Shown here piece by piece: positions 32,110 to 39,108 of a DNA stretch of 64,000 nt. Below the pieces are notes generated by a model. It made no database searches and had not been told where the DNA came from. It saw nothing but the letters and a program-made list of their open reading frames with translations. This stretch comes from JAKQIM01 sp029557965 (lineage in GTDB: Bacteria > Chloroflexota > Anaerolineae > Anaerolineales > UBA4823), in the NCBI GenBank assembly GCA_035341015.1, contig DAOQUL010000014.1, positions 1-64,000 on the forward strand. Direction: 5' to 3'. A program made the position numbers and the translations under genes. The number at the start of each line of letters is the position of its first letter. Position 1 is the first letter of the stretch.

Positions 32110-33564
32110 CTAGAATGGGCCGTAGTTGATGGCTACCGCCACCACCAAGAAAGCCACCGTGGCCAAGAAAACCCAAACCCACAGCTTCAGCAGCCATTTG
32201 AGCCACTTGGTGTAGGGGATTACGGTCAGGCTGAGCGTGATCAGCAGGGCGGCGTTGGTGGGGTATGCCAGGTTCGAGAAGCCATCGCCGAAGCAGTAGG
32301 CGCTGACGGCAATCTGCCGGTTCACGCCTACCAGGTCGGCCAGGGGCATCAGGATGGGGATGACCAGCAGGGCCTTGGCTGAGCCGGAGGTGATGAAGAG
32401 CTCCAGCACCAGGGTCAGGCCGTAGATCAGCAGCGCGGCGGTCAGCGGGTTGGTGCCATCGAAGATGGTCGAAGCCCAATGTAAGATGGTGTCTAAGATA
32501 CCGCCCGAGGCTACGATATGTTTGACGCTGGCGGCCATTAACAGCAGCACAATGGCTGGAGCAATGCCCAAAAAGCCATCCCAGGCTGCCCGCCAGGCGT
32601 TCTTCCCGGCGCCTGCCATCAGGGCAGAGCCGATCCCGCCGATGATGAACAGCAGGCCAGTCAGGGGTAGGGCCAGGTCGCTGAGCAAAGGCACAAATGG
32701 CGAGGCCACCAATACCGCCAGGATCAATACAAAGAACACTGCCAAGAAGATCCCGGCGCGGCGCAGGCGCGGGTCGTGCAGGCTTTCTTCATCCAGCGTA
32801 AAGGCACCGTGGCGCTGGCGTTCGGCCTGGTCTTCTGTGAAGACGGGCGAGGCCTGGGGGCGGCGTTCGACGTGCCGGGCGTGCCGGTACAGGAAGATTG
32901 CTAGGATAGCGTAGACGATGAAGAACCAGATCAGCCGCAACCCGCCACCCGAGAAGAGCGGCAGCCCGGCCAGCCGGTGCGCCACGCCAATGGTAAAAGG
33001 GTTGAAGATGGCCATTGAGAACCCCACGTTGGTAGCCAAGACCGACATGCCCAACCCGGTGAGTGAATCCCAGCCCAGCGAATAGGCCAATGCAATCACG
33101 ATCGGTACCAGGGGGATGACCTCTTCAAAAATGCCAAAGAAGCCGCCCAGTGCCATGAAGCTAAAGGTGATGACCAAGAGCAGCAGGTATTTGCGCCCGC
33201 CCGCCGCCCGGATGATGGCCCCCACGGCCAGTTTGAGGATGCCGCTCTGATCCATCACCGAGAAGGCAATCCCCACCAGGACGATGAACAGGATGATGCC
33301 GATCACCGTTACATTGCCCTCGGCAAAGAGCACCTCAACCGGCGCCGTGAACCAACGCCAGACCGGGTAATTGGGCGGGTCAATATAGCCAAAAGAGGTC
33401 GCGTCGATCACCTCGCGCCCATCTTGCTCCACGCGGGCGTACTGCCCCGCTGGCACTACCTGCGTCAGCACACCGGCCACGATCATCAATGCAAAAATTA
33501 CCAGCACGGCCTGGATAAATGCTTTGCGGCTGATCCGAATTCCCGAAGTTTGTGTCTTTGACAT
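32110..33564 (-). CDS. YfcC family (DcuC-like) basic-amino-acid/C4 transporter
   Basis: 484 residues with about twelve helices. The first loop (VLTQVVPAGQYAR) and the segments GGFFGIFEEVIPLVP, NVGFSMAIFNPFTIGVAHRL and SGSAKALLVIPILMPLADL are characteristic of the YfcC family (PF03606), secondary carriers grouped with arginine/ornithine antiporters and C4-dicarboxylate carriers. The substrate is not known. It directly follows the M20 peptidase gene on the same strand, 11 bases downstream, so uptake of a peptide-like or acyl-amino-acid substrate and its hydrolysis may be coupled. Confidence 0.88.
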   Translation of the reverse strand: MSKTQTSGIRISRKAFIQAVLVIFALMIVAGVLTQVVPAGQYARVEQDGREVIDATSFGYIDPPNYPVWRWFTAPVEVLFAEGNVTVIGIILFIVLVGIAFSVMDQSGILKLAVGAIIRAAGGRKYLLLLVITFSFMALGGFFGIFEEVIPLVPIVIALAYSLGWDSLTGLGMSVLATNVGFSMAIFNPFTIGVAHRLAGLPLFSGGGLRLIWFFIVYAILAIFLYRHARHVERRPQASPVFTEDQAERQRHGAFTLDEESLHDPRLRRAGIFLAVFFVLILAVLVASPFVPLLSDLALPLTGLLFIIGGIGSALMAGAGKNAWRAAWDGFLGIAPAIVLLLMAASVKHIVASGGILDTILHWASTIFDGTNPLTAALLIYGLTLVLELFITSGSAKALLVIPILMPLADLVGVNRQIAVSAYCFGDGFSNLAYPTNAALLITLSLTVIPYTKWLKWLLKLWVWVFLATVAFLVVAVAINYGPF

Positions 33565-33575
33565 GATGCTCCTCG

Positions 33576-34892
33576 TTAAGGTTGGCTGAATGTTGTCAGC
33601 AGTCGATAAACGGCCTGCACCCCAAAATCCAGTGCATCCACCGGCAATCGCTCATCTGCGGCGTGGATCAGGCCTGCCATGCTCAAATCATCTGGCAGGC
33701 GCAGGGGGGTAAAACCGTAGGTCTGGATGCCCAGGCGCGAGAAATAACGGGCATCGGTTACCCCGGCGCCCACGTAAGACACCGGGTGGGCTTGTGGGTC
33801 GAGATCACGCAGGGTTTGGCCCAGCCGGTCGAACAGGCCCATCTCTGGCGCAGCCGGGCCGGGGTCGTAACGTGCCACTTCCAGCTTCACCTCTGCCCCC
33901 AGCAGCGCTCCCAGCTCGGCGATGAGCTGTTCTGGCTGGCCCCCGGGCACCAGGCGACCATCGATACCCAGTTGAACCTCTGAGGGGATGACGTTGAGCT
34001 TGTCGCTGGCTGCCAGCATAGTGGGGCTGGCGGTGTTGCGCAGCAGCGGGTTGAGCAGCGCACCGCGCGAACCCAACAGACTCAGCAGGGGGCCTGCCAG
34101 GGTGGGGTTAAGCAGCCCACGCAGCACCTGCCCGGTTAGCCCCGGCAGGGCTGCCGCCATCTGGTCGATCATTAAGCGCACCGGCGGGCTGATGTGCACC
34201 GGCAAGGCTGATTGGTCCAGGCGCTGCAGGGCGCGGCCCAGCCGCGCCATGGCCTGGCCGTGCACTGGCATCGAGCCGTGTCCGCCCCGCCCGATGAAGG
34301 TAGCTTTCAGCGCGCAGATCTGCTTTTCAGAGATCTGGATTGGGTACAGGCGCTGCCCGGCCATGGCCATGTTAAAGCCGCCAAATTCGCTCAGGGCATA
34401 TCGCAGACCCTGGAACTGTTCGGGGTGTTGGTTGACCAGGAATTGGGCTCCGAACTTCCCGTCCACCTCTTCATCCACCATGGCCGAGAAGATCACATCC
34501 CCCGGCAGGCTGATGCCTTGGGCTTTGGCCATGAGCAGCGGGTAGAGCAGCACGGTCAGCGGGCCCTTCATATCGAGAGCCCCGCGCCCCCAAATCCAGC
34601 CATCCACGATTTCGCCGCCAAAGGGCGGGTGCTGCCAGGTTTGCCCGGCTGTGGTCACTACATCAATATGCCCATACAGCATCAAGGGGGGCGCGCTGCC
34701 AGTTCCTTTCAGCCGCGCCACAAGATTGGGCCTCTCAGGCGTGAGGGCCAACAACTGGCTTTCGATGCCAACCCCAGCCAGCAGATCACGAATGTACGTA
34801 ATACACGCCTGCTCATTGCCCGGGGGATTGGTGGTATTGAATTGGATCAGACGCTGCAGAACTTCGATTGGGGATGGAATGGGGATGGGCAT
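33576..34892 (-). CDS. M20 family metallopeptidase (ArgE/DapE/ACY1-like)
   Basis: 438 residues. Metal-binding motifs Y-G-H-I-D-V-V, R-G-A-L-D-M-K-G, and S-A-M-V-D-E-E-V-D-G-K-F-G with the catalytic Glu pair; the lid domain follows with F-I-G-R-G-G-H-G-S-M-P. The family removes N-acyl groups or cleaves short peptides; a specific substrate cannot be assigned. It precedes a YfcC-type carrier in a probable two-gene operon. A minus-strand TATAAT lies about 38 bases upstream of the start (34930-34935). Confidence 0.92.
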   Translation of the reverse strand: MPIPIPSPIEVLQRLIQFNTTNPPGNEQACITYIRDLLAGVGIESQLLALTPERPNLVARLKGTGSAPPLMLYGHIDVVTTAGQTWQHPPFGGEIVDGWIWGRGALDMKGPLTVLLYPLLMAKAQGISLPGDVIFSAMVDEEVDGKFGAQFLVNQHPEQFQGLRYALSEFGGFNMAMAGQRLYPIQISEKQICALKATFIGRGGHGSMPVHGQAMARLGRALQRLDQSALPVHISPPVRLMIDQMAAALPGLTGQVLRGLLNPTLAGPLLSLLGSRGALLNPLLRNTASPTMLAASDKLNVIPSEVQLGIDGRLVPGGQPEQLIAELGALLGAEVKLEVARYDPGPAAPEMGLFDRLGQTLRDLDPQAHPVSYVGAGVTDARYFSRLGIQTYGFTPLRLPDDLSMAGLIHAADERLPVDALDFGVQAVYRLLTTFSQP

Positions 34893-35192
34893 CAGAGTTC
34901 ACACGTTGAGGATGGGGTGGGGTGCTCCCATTATACTGTTAATCGCTCAATACGTGGCGGCTGGAGGGGGCAGAGCAGGTGGGTGGCGGGGATACCGTCA
35001 TTCATGCGCCTGTGCCAACGCCCCCCGCTGCTCTCGGTTTGATCCTTTGCAGCCCTTGCTATAATCAAAACATTAGGTCGTTGTATCTTTGGAATTACGC
35101 GTTGACCTAGACAGCGCGATGGCCTGCAAGATATTCAACAGGTCGTCGGCCATCAGGGCAAGGGGCCCATTTATTTGGGGTACGAAAACCCA
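34893..35192. other. Gene-free stretch with a stray plus-strand promoter
   Basis: Nothing coding is convincing. It holds a minus-strand TATAAT (34930-34935) for the M20 gene, and on the plus strand TTGCTATAAT (TATAAT at 35060-35065) that points to no gene for 200 bases. A minus-strand reading of 35080-35170 gives MADDLLNILQAIALSRSTRN, perhaps the decayed end of a lost gene. Confidence 0.4.
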
Positions 35193-35245
35193 TTGACACG
35201 GATAGGGAATCTGTCTATAATGTGTTAACTTACCGACCGGTAAGT
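35193..35245 (+). promoter_or_regulatory. Consensus promoter and TetR-type operator of the MFS gene
   Basis: TTGACA (35193-35198), 17 bases, TATAAT (35216-35221). Directly downstream is ACTTACCGACCGGTAAGT (35228-35245), an inverted repeat with the TTACC/GGTAA core typical of TetR repressor sites. The regulator is probably the TetR gene downstream of the transporter. Confidence 0.9.
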
Positions 35246-35266
35246 AAAAGGAGAATGGTTGTTACT

Positions 35267-36685
35267 ATGAACGATAAGACTCGCAACAAAATTTTATGGG
35301 TTCTATTCCTGGGTGTTCTTATGGGAGCGATGGATATTGCTATTGTGGCTCCTGCCTTGCCCTCTATCCAAAAATACTTTGGGGTCGGCGACCGCATCCT
35401 GGCCTGGACCTTTACGATATACGTGCTGTTCAATCTGATTGGTACGCCGTTGATGGCCAAGTTGTCTGATAAATTCGGGAGACGTTCAGTTTATATTCTG
35501 GATGTAGTGGTGTTTGCCTTGGGTTCCATCCTGGTCTCGTTATCTCCGCGGGATTCGTTTTTTATGCTGCTGGCTGGGCGTGCTTTGCAGGGTTTTGGCG
35601 CGGGGGGGATTTTCCCTGTGGCCAGTGCTGTCATCGGTGATACTTTTCCACCAGAAAAACGCGGCCGTGCGTTGGGGTTGATTGGTGCGGTATTTGGCCT
35701 GGCTTTCCTTGTAGGCCCGCTGCTGGGAGGGGTTATCTTGTCTATTGCAACCTGGCAATGGCTATTTATCATCAACCTGCCTATTGCGCTGGTGGTGATT
35801 GTGATGGGATGGCGGTTGCTACCCACGAATGGTTCCTTTTCACGGGTGGGCTTTGATTGGGCTGGCTTGTTGGTATTAAGCGTGCTTTTGGCTTCTTTGA
35901 CTTACAGCCTTAACCAAATCGATACGCAGAATTTCTTCAGAAGCCTCGTTTCTGTACCTGTGTTGCCGTTCCTGCTGCTTGGCTTGGGATTATTATTTGT
36001 CTTTCCTATCATTGAACGGAAGGCCAGTGATCCAATTGTCAATATGGATTTATTTCGCAGCCGTCAGATCAGGCTTTCAAGTCTTTTATCGGCTGGCGCG
36101 GGGCTTGGCGAATCCGGTTTGTCTTTCTTGCCGGCTCTCGCGGTGGCAGCCCTGCCAGGGATTATCGATACACATACCTCAAGTTATTTGATACTGCCGG
36201 TGGTCCTGGCCATGTCAGTTGGGTCACCTATGGTAGGCAGGTTCATGGACCGGTTAGGTTCCAAGGTTATGGTGTTTTTAGGTACGCTTCTATTGGCGGT
36301 TGGGATGATGTTGTTGAGCACAGGCTCAGTTTCAGGGACGCTTTGGGGATTTATTTTATCGGGGGTTGTGATAGGTTTCGGTCTTTCTTCTCTGTTGGGT
36401 GCCCCGATGAGATACATCATGCTGAATGAAACAACTGCTGAAGATCGTACTTCTGCTCAAGGGCTGATTTCGCTTTTTACCAGCATCGGCCAACTAGGCA
36501 GCAGCGCGCTGATTGGTGCAGTTGCAGCATCGATGGGTGGTGGGGTCGCCGGTTATGGTGGAGCCTATCGTATGGTGGGTTTCGTGGCAGTGATCATGAT
36601 CTTTCTGACCCTGGGCTTGAAAAACAGGCAGCAGGAATTATCTACTGTGCAAAATAATCAAATGAATATGCCAACAGAACCATAA
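35267..36685 (+). CDS. MFS multidrug efflux transporter (DHA type)
   Basis: About 472 residues and at least twelve to fourteen helices. Family motifs: L-A-W-T-F-T-I-Y-V-L-F-N-L-I-G, KLSDKFGRRSVYI (motif A), ALQGFGAGGIFPVASAVIGD (motif B region) and GAVFGLAFLVGPLLGG (antiporter motif C). Typical for a drug/H+ antiporter. The reading frame is open further upstream; the ATG at 35267 is chosen by homology to DHA starts, although the SD GGAGA lies closer to an in-frame ATG at 35255. Base composition is slightly more AT-rich than neighbours, which together with the TetR and SDR genes suggests a transferred cassette. Confidence 0.9.
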   Translation: MNDKTRNKILWVLFLGVLMGAMDIAIVAPALPSIQKYFGVGDRILAWTFTIYVLFNLIGTPLMAKLSDKFGRRSVYILDVVVFALGSILVSLSPRDSFFMLLAGRALQGFGAGGIFPVASAVIGDTFPPEKRGRALGLIGAVFGLAFLVGPLLGGVILSIATWQWLFIINLPIALVVIVMGWRLLPTNGSFSRVGFDWAGLLVLSVLLASLTYSLNQIDTQNFFRSLVSVPVLPFLLLGLGLLFVFPIIERKASDPIVNMDLFRSRQIRLSSLLSAGAGLGESGLSFLPALAVAALPGIIDTHTSSYLILPVVLAMSVGSPMVGRFMDRLGSKVMVFLGTLLLAVGMMLLSTGSVSGTLWGFILSGVVIGFGLSSLLGAPMRYIMLNETTAEDRTSAQGLISLFTSIGQLGSSALIGAVAASMGGGVAGYGGAYRMVGFVAVIMIFLTLGLKNRQQELSTVQNNQMNMPTEP

Positions 36686-36696
36686 AGGCAGCCCGA

Positions 36697-37281
36697 ATGG
36701 TTGTTGAGGAATCTGGCATGCGCAATACGATAATTGAAAAGGCGAAATGCCTGTTCATCGAACACGGCTATCACGGTCTATCGATGCGAGAGATTGCTGA
36801 TGCTGTGGGCGTCTCAAAACCTGCCCTGTACTATCACTTCAAAGACAAGGAAGAGCTTTTTTGCGCAGTGTTAATCCACGGTCTTGAGGAGATTGGCATG
36901 ATGATCGATTTGATCAACAGCCAACCAATCACCAATTATGAAAAATTATGCAGGTTTATGAAATGCGTCCTGAATCAACCCGCGGAACAGCGGGCGGTCA
37001 TCAATCTAGGAACACAGGAAATCAGGCAGTTGAGTCTTGTCTCAAGGCAGGAATTTGCCAAGATTTACCGCCATCAATTCATCGAAAAGCTGCGCACAAT
37101 GATCCAAACCGGCATTGAAGATGGCGAATTCCGCGCAATTGATACAGATATTGCCACATGGGGATTGTTGGGACTAATGTATCCCTACTTGTTCCACAAC
37201 CATTTTAGCTCGTCTGCACTTTCAGTTGACAAGATCGATCTCATCATTAGCATGTACATGAAAGGCATCCAGAAGGGCTAA
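36697..37281 (+). CDS. TetR family repressor
   Basis: 194 residues. N-terminal HTH: F-I-E-H-G-Y-H-G-L-S-M-R-E-I-A-D-A-V-G-V then SKPALYYHFKDKEELFCAVL. The C-terminal ligand-binding domain is all-helical with no assigned ligand. It begins 11 bases after the MFS stop and probably represses the operator at 35228-35245, tying the efflux pump to its inducer. The first ATG of the frame is used; an ATG seven codons downstream is possible. Confidence 0.92.
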   Translation: MVVEESGMRNTIIEKAKCLFIEHGYHGLSMREIADAVGVSKPALYYHFKDKEELFCAVLIHGLEEIGMMIDLINSQPITNYEKLCRFMKCVLNQPAEQRAVINLGTQEIRQLSLVSRQEFAKIYRHQFIEKLRTMIQTGIEDGEFRAIDTDIATWGLLGLMYPYLFHNHFSSSALSVDKIDLIISMYMKGIQKG

Positions 37282-37386
37282 AAAGTGATCGTAACTGGGC
37301 AAGGCTGCCTTGTGTAAGCGAGATGGCAGTTAAACCCTGACTTTTTGAAACTAAAAATAGTGATATTGGTAGAAATGGAAAGGTCT

Positions 37387-38232
37387 ATGAAATTATTGGA
37401 AGGAAAGACAGCCGTCATTACCGGTTCAAGCAGAGGATTGGGGTTCGCGATTGCCAAAGCCTTTGTGGGGCAGGGAGCCAATGTTATTCTGGCAGCCCGC
37501 ACAGAAGAAACCCTCAATTCAGCCGTGGCCGAATTGAGAGATCAGGGATATAAGGCGAAAGGTTTTGTCTGTGATACCGCAAAACTTGAGGATGTGGAGA
37601 GGTTGGTACAGGGTGCTGTTGTAACCTTTGGCCGTCTGGATATTTGGGTTAACAATGCAGGTATCGGTGCCCCATATGGATTAACAATGTCCATCTCGCC
37701 GGAACGGATTAGAAAATTGGTAGACACCAATATCCTGGGTGTTTATTATGGTTCTCATGTGGCCATGCGGCAGTTTTTAGCTCAAGGCTCTGGAAAGTTG
37801 ATCAACCTGCTTGGCCGTGGAGATTCTACGCCGGTGCCCTATCAGAACCCGTATGCATCCAGCAAGGCCTGGGTTAAGAGTTTCACTCAGGCTCTTGCCA
37901 AAGAATACGCCGGCTCAGGTGTGCAAGTGATGGCTATCAATCCGGGACTGGTGATAACAGAAATGCTAACCCAAGTGGATGCCATTGACGGGTTTCAAGA
38001 AAAGGTGCTGCCCTTGAATACTGTCATACGCTTGTGGGGCAATATGCCTGAAGTCCCTGCCCAAAAAGTGGTTTGGATGTCTTCGTCGGCCACGGATCGC
38101 AAAAATGGGTTGATGGTTAATTTCTTGTCCTTCGATCGTTTGATGGCCGGTGTTGGAAAGGAACTCTGGCGGTATATCACCCGCGTCCCCAGTTCAAAAC
38201 CATCCATTCAGGTTAGAGTAACCGATGGCTGA
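37387..38232 (+). CDS. Short-chain dehydrogenase/reductase
   Basis: About 281 residues of Rossmann fold: cofactor motif T-G-S-S-R-G-L-G-F-A, NNAGIG, and the catalytic Tyr-Lys pair in NPYASSKAWVKSF with the Ser region L-L-G-R-G-D-S. The coenzyme is probably NADP(H), judging from a basic residue after the third strand (A-A-R-T-E-E). The C-terminal extension is slightly longer than usual. It forms a cassette with the MFS transporter and TetR, perhaps modifying the same drug-like ligand. ATG at 37387 with AAAGG just upstream; one at 37375 is possible. Confidence 0.88.
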   Translation: MKLLEGKTAVITGSSRGLGFAIAKAFVGQGANVILAARTEETLNSAVAELRDQGYKAKGFVCDTAKLEDVERLVQGAVVTFGRLDIWVNNAGIGAPYGLTMSISPERIRKLVDTNILGVYYGSHVAMRQFLAQGSGKLINLLGRGDSTPVPYQNPYASSKAWVKSFTQALAKEYAGSGVQVMAINPGLVITEMLTQVDAIDGFQEKVLPLNTVIRLWGNMPEVPAQKVVWMSSSATDRKNGLMVNFLSFDRLMAGVGKELWRYITRVPSSKPSIQVRVTDG

Positions 38233-38296
38233 GTATTAAGAACCTGGCTGAAAATTCGATGTATAGAATTTCACGATGTTCGGGCTATTTAAACCC

Positions 38297-38322
38297 AAAA
38301 AGCACCCTTTCGGATGCTTTTT
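38297..38322 (-). terminator. Terminator of the initiator tRNA transcript
   Basis: Read on the minus strand: AAAAAGCATCC-GAAA-GGGTGCTTTTT, a stem with one G-T or mismatch and a T-run, directly following tRNA-Met. Confidence 0.8.
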
Positions 38323-38326
38323 CAGG

Positions 38327-38398
38327 TAGCGGGGCTTGGATTCGAACCAAGGACCTTCGGGTTATGAGCCCGACGAGCTGCCACTGCTCCACCCCGCA
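38327..38398 (-). tRNA. tRNA-fMet (initiator, anticodon CAT)
   Basis: 72 nt cloverleaf. The anticodon arm is TCGGG-CTCATAA-CCCGA, with the three consecutive G-C pairs required of initiators. The D stem GAGC/GCTC contains A11-U24, also an initiator trait. Positions 1 and 72 are T and T, so no Watson-Crick pair there, as expected (usually C-A). T arm CTTGG-TTCGAAT-CCAAG. CCA is not encoded (ACC then T). Confidence 0.93.
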
Positions 38399-38455
38399 GT
38401 ATTTGATTGCCCGGTTATCGAGCGGGCGGTATTATAGCACGCTGTGCGCCTGGCG

Positions 38456-38851
38456 TCAAGGCGTTTTGGAATCTACGAACAAAGACAGCCACACCTGCCA
38501 GCTCTCGATCACCTCGGGGGTGATGACGGGCGTGGGGGTGGGCTGGGGCAGGCTGCCCTCTGGCTGGATCGGCACCACCAGCACCTCGCCCGGCTTGGTC
38601 ATGCGCCGTGTCTCGTAGGCCCACTTGTAAACAGCCGCCTCAGAGGTGGCATAGGCCACCTGGGTCTCAAGGTGCACCTGTGTTTGCACCAGGCTGGTCA
38701 CCTCTGCACTGACCTGCTCGCGTTCAGCAGTCAGGCGGCGCAGCTCAGCCATGCGGTTGTTGAAATCGACGATCAACAGCACCAGTGCCACACAGCCAAT
38801 TCCGATCAATATCCAGCGCCAGGCTTTCTTCTGCTTTTCCATATACTTCAT
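38456..38851 (-). CDS. Septum formation initiator (FtsB/DivIC-like)
   Basis: About 131 residues: short basic N-terminus, one transmembrane helix (WILIGIGCVALVLLIVDF), then a coiled coil (M-A-E-L-R-R-L-T-A-E-R-E-Q-V-S-A-E-V) and, after A-Y-A-T-S-E-A-A-V-Y-K-W-A-Y-E-T-R-R, the FtsB-type M-T-K-P-G-E-V-L-V-V-P segment. FtsB/DivIC bridges FtsL and FtsQ in the divisome. A Pro/Thr-rich tail and W-Q-V-W-L-S-L-F end it, longer than in E. coli FtsB. It lies between tRNA-Leu and tRNA-fMet on the same strand, probably read from the tRNA-Leu promoter region or its own weak promoter. Confidence 0.85.
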   Translation of the reverse strand: MKYMEKQKKAWRWILIGIGCVALVLLIVDFNNRMAELRRLTAEREQVSAEVTSLVQTQVHLETQVAYATSEAAVYKWAYETRRMTKPGEVLVVPIQPEGSLPQPTPTPVITPEVIESWQVWLSLFVDSKTP

Positions 38852-38882
38852 CTTACCGCGGCCTGCTTTTTTATGCAAGCTA

Positions 38883-38930
38883 TTAAAAACAAACGATGCC
38901 GGCTGTCGAACACTGCCTGGCATCGCTGTT
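38883..38930 (-). terminator. Hairpin terminator after tRNA-Leu
   Basis: On the minus strand CGATGCC pairs with GGCATCG around an 18-base loop and is followed by a T-rich stretch (TTTGTTTTTAA). It sits between tRNA-Leu and the ftsB-like gene. Confidence 0.6.
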
Positions 38931-38936
38931 TGAGAG

Positions 38937-39021
38937 TGCCGAAGGAGGGACTTGAACCCACACGAGCGTTATGCCCACTACGCCCTGAACGTAGCGCGTC
39001 TGCCAATTCCGCCACTTCGGC
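38937..39021 (-). tRNA. tRNA-Leu (anticodon CAG)
   Basis: 85 nt, class II with a long variable arm. Acceptor GCCGAAG/CTTCGGC, discriminator A, anticodon arm CTACG-TTCAGGG-CGTAG, T arm GTGGG/CCCTC-type with TTCAAGT loop. CCA is not encoded. A good promoter lies just upstream (39048-39075). Confidence 0.93.
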
Positions 39022-39047
39022 TTGCACAAATGTCAAGTGCGCACAGA

Positions 39048-39096
39048 ATTTTACCCTGAATCTGCATTTTGTCAACCTTTTGAGGCGTGCTATAAT
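39048..39096. promoter_or_regulatory. Divergent promoters sharing one -35 region
   Basis: Minus strand: TTGACA (39070-39075), 16 bases, TAAAAT (39048-39053), reading to tRNA-Leu. Plus strand: TTGTCA (39069-39074), 16 bases, TATAAT (39091-39096), reading to the sensor kinase. The two -35 hexamers occupy the same bases, so the promoters should exclude each other. Confidence 0.8.
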
Positions 39097-39108
39097 GATA
39101 AAAAGGGA

